A DNA stretch of 64,000 nucleotides. It comes from Streptomyces sp. NRRL F-5135 (lineage in GTDB: Bacteria > Actinomycetota > Actinomycetes > Streptomycetales > Streptomycetaceae). The DNA is taken from positions 1 through 64,000 of the forward strand of contig NZ_JOHR01000020.1 of NCBI RefSeq assembly GCF_000719775.1, given 5' to 3'. This document shows positions 57,062-64,000 of this stretch, one piece after another. The notes below the pieces were generated by a model that worked only from the letters and a program-made list of their open reading frames with translations, searched no databases and was not told the DNA's origin. Positions within the stretch are counted from its first letter, which is position 1; each line of letters starts with the position of its first letter. Both the position numbers and the translations under genes were made by a program.

Positions 57062-57253
57062 ATGAAGGCGAAGAAGGGTGATCACCTGGTGGTGCACGGC
57101 AGGGTCGTGGGGGTCCACGACCGCGTTGTCGAGGTGGTGGAGGTGCTGGGACCCGACGGTACCCCTCCCTTCCGGGTGCGCTCCGAGGACGGCCATGAGT
57201 CGATCATGTCGCCGGGCCCCGACACGGCCGTGGATCACCGGTCGAAGAAGTAG
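57062..57253 (+). CDS. DUF1918 domain protein
   Basis: 63 aa, ATG 57062 with GGAGG 9 nt upstream. MKAKKGDHLVVHGRVVG, then VEVVEVLGPDGTPPFRVRSEDGHESIMSPG. A small SH3-like beta-barrel family found throughout actinobacteria with no known function. The stop region is tandemly duplicated (57242-57265). Confidence 0.9.
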   Translation: MKAKKGDHLVVHGRVVGVHDRVVEVVEVLGPDGTPPFRVRSEDGHESIMSPGPDTAVDHRSKK

Positions 57254-57414
57254 TCGAAGAAGTGAAGCAGGGGCAGCGCCGGAAGGCCGGGTGCGGCCGT
57301 CCGGCGTCCGGGCTGTACGGCGGGGGCCGGGTCCGGCCGCGTTCGCGCTCTGTCGGGGCGAGAACGGCGGGCCCGGCCGTCTGTGTCCGTGAGTGACCGG
57401 CGGGGCGCGGTGGT

Positions 57415-57756
57415 TCAAAGGCCGCCGCGCCTGCTGCGTCTGTTCCGTTCCGCGACCAGGGCGCTCAGCTCTTCGGCGGGGGTCCGGGCCGCGGGTGGCG
57501 GCTCGGCGTCGGGGCACACGGCGTTGCCGCAACGGCACTTGGGCCACCTGAGCGCCGCACCTGGCGCGAGGTCCGCGCCCTCGGCGCCGGGATCGTCCTT
57601 CGGTACGACGAGAGCGCCGTCCACCCCGAACGCGGCGATCAGTAATGACAGCCGTTGCCTGGCCGAACTTCCGGACCTGCCGCCGGCGCGAGCGGTGCTG
57701 CTCTCTGCCGTGTTGTCGCGCGCCGCGCCGTTGTCCGCCGCGCCGTCCTGCGTCAT
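57415..57756 (-). CDS. Small hypothetical protein with Cys motif
   Basis: 113 aa from ATG at 57756, overlapping the preceding gene's stop by 4 bp. An Asp/Ala-rich N-terminus precedes RQRLSLLIAAFGVDGALVVPKDDP and a WPKCRCGNAVCPD motif (three Cys). Unknown. It forms a two-gene operon with the 57-aa gene, divergent from the XRE regulator. Confidence 0.6.
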   Translation of the reverse strand: MTQDGAADNGAARDNTAESSTARAGGRSGSSARQRLSLLIAAFGVDGALVVPKDDPGAEGADLAPGAALRWPKCRCGNAVCPDAEPPPAARTPAEELSALVAERNRRSRRGGL

Positions 57757-57926
57757 GAGGCCCACGCCCTGAGCCCGCGCTCCACACGCAGCGCCAACTC
57801 CCGCGTCGGCTCCACGAAATCCCGGGGCACCCACTCGGGCACGAGCCGCCAGAAGTGTCCGGCCTGGATCGTCGCCGTCACCTCTTCCGGGTCATGTGTC
57901 CGCGTATCGGTGGCCTGTTCACGCAT
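57753..57926 (-). CDS. Small hypothetical protein, 57 aa
   Basis: Starts at ATG 57926 with GGAAGG 9 nt upstream; MREQATDTRTHDPEEVTA, then GHFWRLVPEWVPRDFVEPTRELALRVERGL. Contains two Trp and basic helices. Overlaps the next gene by 4 bp (ATGA). A longer in-frame extension to 58196 would cross into the XRE gene and is rejected. Function unknown; adjacent to an XRE/DUF397 module. Confidence 0.6.
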   Translation of the reverse strand: MREQATDTRTHDPEEVTATIQAGHFWRLVPEWVPRDFVEPTRELALRVERGLRAWAS

Positions 57927-57938
57927 GAGAGATGTACC

Positions 57939-57971
57939 TTCCGTGATCTCGCACTCGCTTTCCGTGTTCTC
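57939..57971. promoter_or_regulatory. Direct repeat between divergent XRE and hypothetical genes
   Basis: TTCCGTG(A/T)TCTC at 57939-57950 and 57960-57971, 21-bp offset, two helical turns. Possible binding site for the XRE protein encoded at 58052. Confidence 0.45.
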
Positions 57972-58051
57972 AGCTTCGGCCTCTGCGGGCGCGTGCAACA
58001 GACAGCTGACCTGGACGTCGGTGACTGTCCAAGGACCGTTCGGGAGTTCGT

Positions 58052-58879
58052 GTGGCCGTCGAAAACGAGACCATGGAGCCGGCCGATCCGGCCGTGTCGC
58101 CTCTCGCTCACTTCGGTGCGGAGGTGCGACTGGAGCGCGAACGGCTGGGTATGTCGCGCGCCGAGTTGGGCAAGGAGGCGTGCTGTGGGTACTCACTGGT
58201 CGCGAAGATCGAGGCGGGTGACCGCGTGCCGTCGCTGGACTTCGCCGAGACGTGCGACCGTACCTTCCCGTACGCCAACGGGCGCTTCGCGCGACTGTGG
58301 CCGCTGGCGCTGCGGTACGCGTTTCCGCCGTGGTTCCGGCCTTACGTCGAGCTGGAGTGGAGCGCGACGCGGTTGCGGATGTTCCATCCGCTGCTGCTGC
58401 CGGGAATTGTGCAGACGGAGGAGTACGCCCGTTCCGTGCTGCGCGCCGGCCGGCCCGCCAATCTTGATGACCTGGTTACGGCGCGCATAGAGCGTCAGCG
58501 CATCCTGGAGCGGGAGCAGCCCCCGCGACTCTGGCTGATCCTCAACGAGTTCGTCCTCCACAATGTGGTGGGCGGCGAGGAGGTGATGGCAAGCCAGCTC
58601 TCCCGTCTTAAGCAGCTGGCTGAGAATCCTCCGCATGTTGTGCAGATCATGCCGACCAATCGGTTCAACCACATGGTGGCGAGCCCGTTCGGTCTGCTGT
58701 CCTTCGACGAAGGAGACGACGTGGTCCACGTCGACGGCTTCCCACGGGGCTATCTCCTGGCGGAGACTGGCGATGTGGCGATGGGGAACGATGCCTATGA
58801 TCTGCTCAAGGCCATGGCCGCGCCACCGGACGAGTCGGCGGGCATGATCGACTCCATCGTGAAGGACTGCTACTCATGA
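58052..58879 (+). CDS. XRE-family regulator with DUF5753 domain (WhiJ-like)
   Basis: 275 aa, GTG 58052 with GGGAG 5 nt upstream. The Cro/CI HTH lies near 20-75: LRLERERLGMSRAELGKEAC-type start, then YSLVAKIEAGDRVPS. The C-terminal DUF5753 domain from about 95 contains FHPLLLPGIVQTEEYARSVL and RIERQRILEREQPP. Such proteins pair with DUF397 partners and small BldB-like proteins in developmental control of Streptomyces. The stop overlaps the DUF397 gene by 4 bp. The direct repeat in the promoter may be its operator. Confidence 0.92.
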   Translation: MAVENETMEPADPAVSPLAHFGAEVRLERERLGMSRAELGKEACCGYSLVAKIEAGDRVPSLDFAETCDRTFPYANGRFARLWPLALRYAFPPWFRPYVELEWSATRLRMFHPLLLPGIVQTEEYARSVLRAGRPANLDDLVTARIERQRILEREQPPRLWLILNEFVLHNVVGGEEVMASQLSRLKQLAENPPHVVQIMPTNRFNHMVASPFGLLSFDEGDDVVHVDGFPRGYLLAETGDVAMGNDAYDLLKAMAAPPDESAGMIDSIVKDCYS

Positions 58880-59088
58880 GCGAGCCCAGGCGTGTTCCGG
58901 ACGGGAACTGGCGGAGTTCCACGTACAGCCAGAGTAACGGTGGGGAATGCGTCGAAGTCGCCGACGATATCGCCGGTGTCGTACCCGTCCGGGATTCCAA
59001 GTCCCCCGAGCGTTCCTACCTCACCTTCCGCCCCTCCGCCTTCGCCTCGTTCGTACAAGCCGTCCGCCGGGGGGACTTCACCGCGTAG
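58876..59088 (+). CDS. DUF397 domain protein
   Basis: 70 aa, ATG overlapping the XRE stop (ATGA). Family pattern: NWRSSTYSQSNGGECVEVAD, VVPVRDSKSPERSYLTFRPSAF, FVQAVRRG. DUF397 proteins are the usual partners of DUF5753 regulators (WhiJ locus type). Its biochemical role is not known. Confidence 0.93.
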   Translation: MSEPRRVPDGNWRSSTYSQSNGGECVEVADDIAGVVPVRDSKSPERSYLTFRPSAFASFVQAVRRGDFTA

Positions 59089-59109
59089 TAGACCCACCTG
59101 AGCGGGCCC

Positions 59110-59250
59110 GTGCTGCTCCGCTTTCCTCGAAATGCCGTTGAGACAGCCGCGTTTGAAGTGGTCAACTTCCAAGGTCGGGAACTGACCGGCAGGGCTGAGG
59201 CGTTTGTTCTTGCAGTGCTGGAGGGTACGGGGTTCATCGTCGAGGCTTAG
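59110..59250 (+). CDS. Possible 46-aa small ORF, unknown
   Basis: From GTG 59110: MLLRFPRNAVETAAFEVVNF, then GRELTGRAEAFVLAVLEGTGFIVEA. The open frame starts just after the DUF397 stop and ends 9 nt before the SseB gene. The second half reads like a folded domain's end. It could be a remnant or a real small protein. No Shine-Dalgarno is clear. Confidence 0.35.
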   Translation: MLLRFPRNAVETAAFEVVNFQGRELTGRAEAFVLAVLEGTGFIVEA

Positions 59251-59259
59251 GGGGCCGAG

Positions 59260-59712
59260 ATGAGCACGGGGGAGGCGCTGGCGGAGCAGATCGCCGAGCG
59301 GCGGGCCGGGACGGGAGACCCGCGCGCCCTGATCGGGGAGTTGCGGCGGGCGCTTGTTCTGGTGCCCATGGACGGCGGAGGGTTGTGGACCGCGCGGTTC
59401 GGTGGGGTTCGCTGGATCTGCGGGTTCACGGACGAGGACGCGCTGGCGCGATTCGCGCGGGCGCGGGACGACGGGGACGGGCGGACCACCGGCCGCGAGT
59501 GGCAGTACGCCGAGCTGCGCGGGGCGCGGCTACTGGACGAGATCATTCCGGCGATGGGCGTGCCGGCCGGTGTGGCCATCAACGTGGCCGATCCGGACGG
59601 GTCGATGATGTTTCCGCCGACGGTGGGCATCGTGCCGGACGCGGTGGCGGTCGATGCCGGTGAGGCCGGCGTCGAGCGGTCGTCGTCGCACACGTCCAGG
59701 CGGACCGGGTAG
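59260..59712 (+). CDS. SseB-like, type VII secretion-associated protein
   Basis: 150 aa from ATG 59260. An N-terminal SseB-type domain: ALVLVPMDGGGLWTARFGGVRWICGFTDEDALARFARA, then GVPAGVAINVADPDG near 105. Proteins of this type accompany actinobacterial type VII toxin loci. Together with the downstream WXG-like and Rhs genes it forms one module, 38 nt apart. Confidence 0.75.
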   Translation: MSTGEALAEQIAERRAGTGDPRALIGELRRALVLVPMDGGGLWTARFGGVRWICGFTDEDALARFARARDDGDGRTTGREWQYAELRGARLLDEIIPAMGVPAGVAINVADPDGSMMFPPTVGIVPDAVAVDAGEAGVERSSSHTSRRTG

Positions 59713-59750
59713 ACCGGACAGACCATCGGGCAGCGGGGGAGGCGTAACTG

Positions 59751-60389
59751 ATGGGCGACGCGGAGGACCTGCGGGTCGATGAGGAGAGCGTCCGGCGCAT
59801 CACCGAGGGCCTGCGGGGCGCGGTGGCCGAGTTGCGGGACGTCGGCACCGGCTCCGGATCGGTCCTGGGCAAAGGGTTCTCGGAGCTGGCGATGACCGGC
59901 ATGGAGGCCGGACACCACGGACTGGCAGAGGACTTCGAGGACTACTGCGAGCGCTGGGAGTGGGGCGTACGGGCGCTGATCCAGGACGCCAACACCATCG
60001 CCTCGACACTCGGGCTGGCTGCGGGACTGGTCTGGGAGGAGGACCAGTACCGCCAGAACACCTTCAAGGTCGGTGTCAACGCGCTCATCGGCAATCCGCA
60101 CGCCTCCGAGGAGGAGATCGCCCAGCAGAGCTGGGGGGAGGTGTTCACGCCGGACGCGTGGGACCCGGACTACAGCGCGGAGTCGTTCCAGCAGGCCGGC
60201 GATGACATCACCCAGACCTGGCGGGACACCGGGCGGACGATGCTCACCGAAGGCCGTGGCGGCCAGCAGTCGCGGATTCTGAACGAGGTGTTCGGGGTCG
60301 ATCAGGAGGCCTTCGACCGGGCGGTGGACGACGTGTACGGGCCGTCTCCGGAAGAGCGGTCACAGCAGCCGGAATCCGGGGGGAACTGA
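59751..60389 (+). CDS. WXG100-like helical protein of a T7SS toxin locus
   Basis: 212 aa, ATG 59751. The N-terminal half is helical: EESVRRITEGLRGAVAELRD, then AEDFEDYCERWEWGVRALI, with a WxWG element near 70. The middle has KVGVNALIGNP and WGEVFTPDAWDP. It is a typical upstream partner of Streptomyces T7SS-signal Rhs proteins and could pair with the toxin's N-terminus for export. Ends 3 nt before the toxin ATG. Confidence 0.7.
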   Translation: MGDAEDLRVDEESVRRITEGLRGAVAELRDVGTGSGSVLGKGFSELAMTGMEAGHHGLAEDFEDYCERWEWGVRALIQDANTIASTLGLAAGLVWEEDQYRQNTFKVGVNALIGNPHASEEEIAQQSWGEVFTPDAWDPDYSAESFQQAGDDITQTWRDTGRTMLTEGRGGQQSRILNEVFGVDQEAFDRAVDDVYGPSPEERSQQPESGGN

Positions 60390-60392
60390 GCG

Positions 60393-63300
60393 ATGGGCTG
60401 GCGTGACTTTGTCCCGGACGTCGTCGAGGACGCGGTCGACGACGGTGCCGAGTGGGTCGGGGACCGTGTGGACGACGCCGGACGGTGGACCGCCGACCGG
60501 CTGGACGACGTGGGCTGGCAGTCCGGCGCGGACTGGGTGCGTGAGCAGTCCGGCTCGTTGGCGAACCGGTTGGGTGCCGAGGTCGACGAACTGGATCTCG
60601 GGCAGACCGAGGACAAGACCAAGCTGATCTACGGCAGTCCGTCGAAGATTCGCTCGACCGCTTCTCACCTCCGCGATTTCCAGGAGGCGTTCAATCAGGT
60701 CGGCGAGGGTCTCAGAGGACTGGAGTCGGACTCCCTCAAGGGCGAGGGGGCGGACGCGTTCCGGGAGACGGTGTCGATCGAGCCGCCGAAGTGGTTCAAG
60801 GCGGCGGACGCGTGCGAGGACGCGGCAGCCGCGTTGGAATCCTTCGCGGACACCGTGGAGTGGGCGCAGGGCGAGGCGCAGACCGCCATCGACAAGTGGA
60901 AGGCGGGTACGCGGGCGTCGGAGGAGGCACGGGACGCGTACAACGACCGGGTCGATTCGTACAACCAGGCTGCCGACCGGTACAACGCCCTGCCGGCCGA
61001 CGAGCGCGAGCCGTCCTGCCGGCCCCAGAAGCCGGGCGAGTTCAGCGATCCGGGCACCGCGCGCATGGAGGAGGCGCAGGACATCCTGGCCGAGGCCCGG
61101 CGGCAGCGGAACTCGGCCGCCGAGACGGCGCGCGCGGCGGTGACGGCGGCGCGGGACATGGCCCCGCCCAAACCGTCGTACAGCGAACAGCTTCAGGACG
61201 GCCTTGAGGAAATCCCCGTCATGGTCGACCACGTCGAGGGCGGCATCATCAGGGGTACGGCGGGCATTCTCACGTTCGCACGGAGCGTCAACCCGACCGA
61301 CCCGTACAACCTCACGCACCCGGCGGAGTACGTGACCTCGCTGAACAGCACGGCGACCGGGCTGTTGACGGTGGCCAACGACCCGTGGGGCGCGGGCCGG
61401 CAGATGGTCGGCGACTTCATGAGGGACCCGGCGGAGGGCGTTGGCCGGCTCATTCCCGATCTGGCGCTGACGGCTGCCACCGGCGGTGCGGGTGCCGGCG
61501 TGAAGGCGACCCGGCTGGCGGCGGACGCGGCGGACCTGGCCTCCGACGCGCAGCGGGCGCGCCGTGCGCTCAACGACGCCCCGGAAGGGACGAACGACCC
61601 TCCGAACGGGCGGCGCGAAACCGGGGGAACCGACCCGGTGGACCTGGCCTCGGGACGGATGTTCCTGCCGCAGACCGACGTGGTGCTGCCCGGCGCGCTG
61701 CCGCTGGTCTTCACCCGGCGCGTCGAGTCCGGCTACGTGGTCGGCCGCTTCTTCGGCCCGTCCTGGTCCTCGACAGTGGACGAGCGCCTGGAGATCGACG
61801 CGAACGGGGTCGTTCACGTCACGGACGACGGGCTGCTGCTGGCGTATCCGCACCCGGTTCCGGGGCTGTACACGCTCCCGGAGACCGGTACGGTCCGGCG
61901 CACGCTGGCCCGTGACGAGGCCGGTGACTACACCGTCACCGACCCGGACACCGGGCTGGTGCGGCACTTCACGGCGCCGCCCGGGGTGGAACCTGGCGGC
62001 GACGGCGACGCGTGGCTGGTCCAGATCAGCGATCGCAACGGCCATACGATCAACGTCGACCGGGCCGCTGACGGCACCCCGCTGGCGCTGGTCCACTCGG
62101 CGGGCTACCGCCTGGTGCTGACGGTGGCCGAGAGGCGGGTCACCGGACTGGCGTTGGCGTCGGCCTCGGCGTCGGCCGGGACAGGGGACAGCCGTACGGA
62201 CGCCAGCGGGGCGAGCGGCGGCCCTCTGGGCGACGACGCGCGCGGCAACCGTGGGGTCGGACATCGCGTGGACGGCAACCGTACGCACGAGAGTCGGCCG
62301 GACACGGGGCGGCCGGACGGGAGCGGGACAGACGATTTCCTCGCACCCGGCACCGCTCCGGCTCCGGACCACACCGATTCCGACGACGGCCGTCGTACGG
62401 TCCAGCCTCTCGTGTCGTACGGCTACACCGACGGCAACCTCACCACCGTCACCAAAGCGTCCGGCTCCACCCTGACCTTCGAGTACGACGACCGCCGTCG
62501 GGTGACGGCCTGGGTCGACTCCAACCAGCGCCGCTATGACTATGTCTACGACGACCTGCACCGGGTCATCGCCGAGGGTGGCGAGGCCGGCCACTTCCAG
62601 GTCAGCCTCACCTACAGCGAGCCCGACCCGGCCACTGGCCATCGCACCACCACGCTGACCACCGCGGACGGCCATACCACCCGCCATTTGATCGGCGACG
62701 GCTGCCGGGTCCTGGCCACCACCGACGCGCTGGGCCACACCACGCGCTCCACCTACGACCGCCGTGGCAACGTGCTGACGCGGACCGACGCGCTCGGTCA
62801 CACGACAGCTTTCACCTATGACAAGGCTGGGCGGGTCACTGCTGTCACCCGCCCGGACGGCAGCCAACTCCGCACCAGACGCAATGCGTTGGGCCTGACG
62901 ACGGAGTTCATCGGTCCGGACGGCGCACGTTGGCGGCAGGAGTTCGACGAGCGCGGCAACCGTACGTCCGTCACCGACCCGGCCGGCCACGCCACGCATT
63001 ACGCGTACGACACGCATGGCCGCCTCGTTTCGGTGACCGATGCGCTGGGCGCCGTCAGTACCGTGCGCTGCGACCCGGCCGGGCTGCCGCTGGAGATCAC
63101 CGATCCGCTCGGGGGCACCACCCGTTACGAGCGTGACGTGTTCGGCCGCCCGGTGCGGCTCACCGACCCGCTGGGTGCCGTCACCCACCTGGAGTGGACG
63201 GCCGACGGCGAACTGGCGCGCCGCACCGGCCCGGACGGGGCGACCGAGTCATGGACGTACGACGGCGAGGGCAACTGCACCAGCCACACCGATGCCGTCG

Positions 63301-64000
63301 GCCAGGTCTCCCGTTTCGAGTACACCCACTTCGATCTCATGGCCGCCCGTACCGACCCGGACGGCGCACGCTACGAGTTCTCACACGACGCCGAGCTGCG
63401 GCTGACCCAGGTGACCAACCCGCAGGGGCTGACCTGGTCGTACACCTATGACCCGGCCGGCAGGCTCATATCCGAGACAGACTTCGACGGCCGCACCCTC
63501 ACCTACACCCTCGATCCGGCGGGGCGGCTGGCAGCCCGTACGACACCGCTCGGCGAGACCGTCGCGTACGAGCACGACCCACTCGGCCAGATGATCCGCA
63601 AGGACGCGGCGGGTGAGGTGACCACGTACGCCTACGATCCGGCGGGGCGCCTGCTGAGGGCAGCCGGTCCGGACAGCGAGCTGGTCTACCAGTACGACCG
63701 TCGAGGCCGTGTAAAGACCGAGCTCGCCGACGGCCGCGCGACAACCTACGCGTACGACGAACTGGGCCGCCGCACCCGCCGCGTCACCCCGACCGGCCGG
63801 GTCACCACCTATGGATATGACGCGGCCGGCAGGCCCACCCACCTGACCACCGGCGGCCACCGCATCGAGTTCACGCGTGATGTGGCCGGCCGGGAGCTGG
63901 AACGTGCGTTCGGCGACATCCTGACCCTGTCCTCGACCTGGGACGACGCGGGACGACTGGCCACCCAGAAACTGTCGACCGGCGCCCGCACTCTCAACAC
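60393..64000 (+). CDS. Rhs/YD-repeat polymorphic toxin with T7SS signal region (C-terminus outside window)
   Basis: ATG 60393; 1202 codons are visible with no stop. Residues 1-240 are charged helices with repeated WxxDR elements (AEWVGDRVDDAGRWTADRLD), then YGSPSKIRSTASHLRDFQEAF and long coiled helices, a T7SS-type export region. A DUF6531-type segment occupies about 413-490 (DPVDLASGRMFLPQTDVVLP). A Gly/Asp/Ser/Thr linker follows, then RHS repeats from about residue 673, such as TYDKAGRVTAVTRPDG and YDTHGRLVSVTDALG. RHS shells encapsulate a C-terminal toxin, which lies beyond the edge; target and immunity gene cannot be read. Confidence 0.92.
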   Translation, partial: MGWRDFVPDVVEDAVDDGAEWVGDRVDDAGRWTADRLDDVGWQSGADWVREQSGSLANRLGAEVDELDLGQTEDKTKLIYGSPSKIRSTASHLRDFQEAFNQVGEGLRGLESDSLKGEGADAFRETVSIEPPKWFKAADACEDAAAALESFADTVEWAQGEAQTAIDKWKAGTRASEEARDAYNDRVDSYNQAADRYNALPADEREPSCRPQKPGEFSDPGTARMEEAQDILAEARRQRNSAAETARAAVTAARDMAPPKPSYSEQLQDGLEEIPVMVDHVEGGIIRGTAGILTFARSVNPTDPYNLTHPAEYVTSLNSTATGLLTVANDPWGAGRQMVGDFMRDPAEGVGRLIPDLALTAATGGAGAGVKATRLAADAADLASDAQRARRALNDAPEGTNDPPNGRRETGGTDPVDLASGRMFLPQTDVVLPGALPLVFTRRVESGYVVGRFFGPSWSSTVDERLEIDANGVVHVTDDGLLLAYPHPVPGLYTLPETGTVRRTLARDEAGDYTVTDPDTGLVRHFTAPPGVEPGGDGDAWLVQISDRNGHTINVDRAADGTPLALVHSAGYRLVLTVAERRVTGLALASASASAGTGDSRTDASGASGGPLGDDARGNRGVGHRVDGNRTHESRPDTGRPDGSGTDDFLAPGTAPAPDHTDSDDGRRTVQPLVSYGYTDGNLTTVTKASGSTLTFEYDDRRRVTAWVDSNQRRYDYVYDDLHRVIAEGGEAGHFQVSLTYSEPDPATGHRTTTLTTADGHTTRHLIGDGCRVLATTDALGHTTRSTYDRRGNVLTRTDALGHTTAFTYDKAGRVTAVTRPDGSQLRTRRNALGLTTEFIGPDGARWRQEFDERGNRTSVTDPAGHATHYAYDTHGRLVSVTDALGAVSTVRCDPAGLPLEITDPLGGTTRYERDVFGRPVRLTDPLGAVTHLEWTADGELARRTGPDGATESWTYDGEGNCTSHTDAVGQVSRFEYTHFDLMAARTDPDGARYEFSHDAELRLTQVTNPQGLTWSYTYDPAGRLISETDFDGRTLTYTLDPAGRLAARTTPLGETVAYEHDPLGQMIRKDAAGEVTTYAYDPAGRLLRAAGPDSELVYQYDRRGRVKTELADGRATTYAYDELGRRTRRVTPTGRVTTYGYDAAGRPTHLTTGGHRIEFTRDVAGRELERAFGDILTLSSTWDDAGRLATQKLSTGARTLN

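Noticed and set aside
60360..63188. A 942-codon minus-strand frame across the Rhs gene
   Set aside because: Shadow of the RHS repeats; the plus-strand product has clear family signatures.

Overview
The window is chromosomal DNA of a Streptomyces-like actinomycete. GC is very high with strong G/C at third codon positions, GTG starts are common, and one gene uses TTG. The order leuS - comEA/comEC - holA - rpsT - lepA - hemW - hrcA/dnaJ2 - rsmE - phoH/ybeY - era - leuA - recO/uppS - zur/znuACB - glyS is the conserved Streptomyces core order. No tRNA, rRNA, CRISPR array, insertion sequence or prophage was seen.

1-16.6 kb: a haem-b-type membrane protein runs off the left edge. Divergent from it is leuS, preceded by a Leu-codon leader peptide and an intrinsic terminator. 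A coiled-coil membrane protein, a DegV protein, the ComEA/ComEC pair, a YceI protein, holA, rpsT (opposite strand) and lepA follow. 16.6-25 kb: a long-chain acyl-CoA synthetase behind a 5 x 15-bp tandem repeat, a SpoIIE-type phosphatase, hemW, a Uma2-family protein, a DUF3097 protein and an MBL-fold hydrolase. 25-38 kb: the CIRCE-controlled hrcA-dnaJ2 operon, whose 3' end has been copied 130 bp downstream; a nitronate monooxygenase, rsmE, a HIT protein, ribonuclease Z and a PfkB kinase; then the RNA and ribosome block phoH-ybeY-CBS/CorC-YjbR-(catalytically dead cytidine-deaminase fold)-era.

38-50 kb: a TetR regulator with a perfect operator, a cytosolic protealysin-like M4 protease beside its emfourin-type inhibitor, leuA with a second Leu leader peptide, a TerB-like protein, recO overlapping uppS, the zinc regulator zur, the ZnuACB zinc importer with a Zur box on its start, and glyS. 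50-57 kb is accessory: a TetR/CocE-hydrolase divergent pair, a second TetR beside an aldo/keto reductase, a leaderless 9-codon ORF upstream of a DUF6243 gene, a drug-efflux MFS transporter and a DUF1918 protein.

57-64 kb: a variable block with two small unknown genes, an XRE/DUF5753 regulator plus DUF397 partner (a WhiJ/BldB-type module), then an SseB-like protein, a WXG-like helical protein and a giant Rhs-repeat protein with an N-terminal T7SS-type signal region. The Rhs protein runs off the right edge, so its toxin tip and any immunity gene lie outside.

Themes: (i) leuS and leuA have matching leucine-rich leader peptides with rare CTT codons, so charging and synthesis of leucine probably answer to one signal. 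(ii) Many genes have a -10 hexamer 6-7 nt before the start codon and no Shine-Dalgarno, i.e. look leaderless. (iii) Gene ends, most of them convergent, are closed by long, near-perfect hairpins, one of which lies inside a coding region. (iv) Several intergenic regions carry exact-period short tandem arrays.
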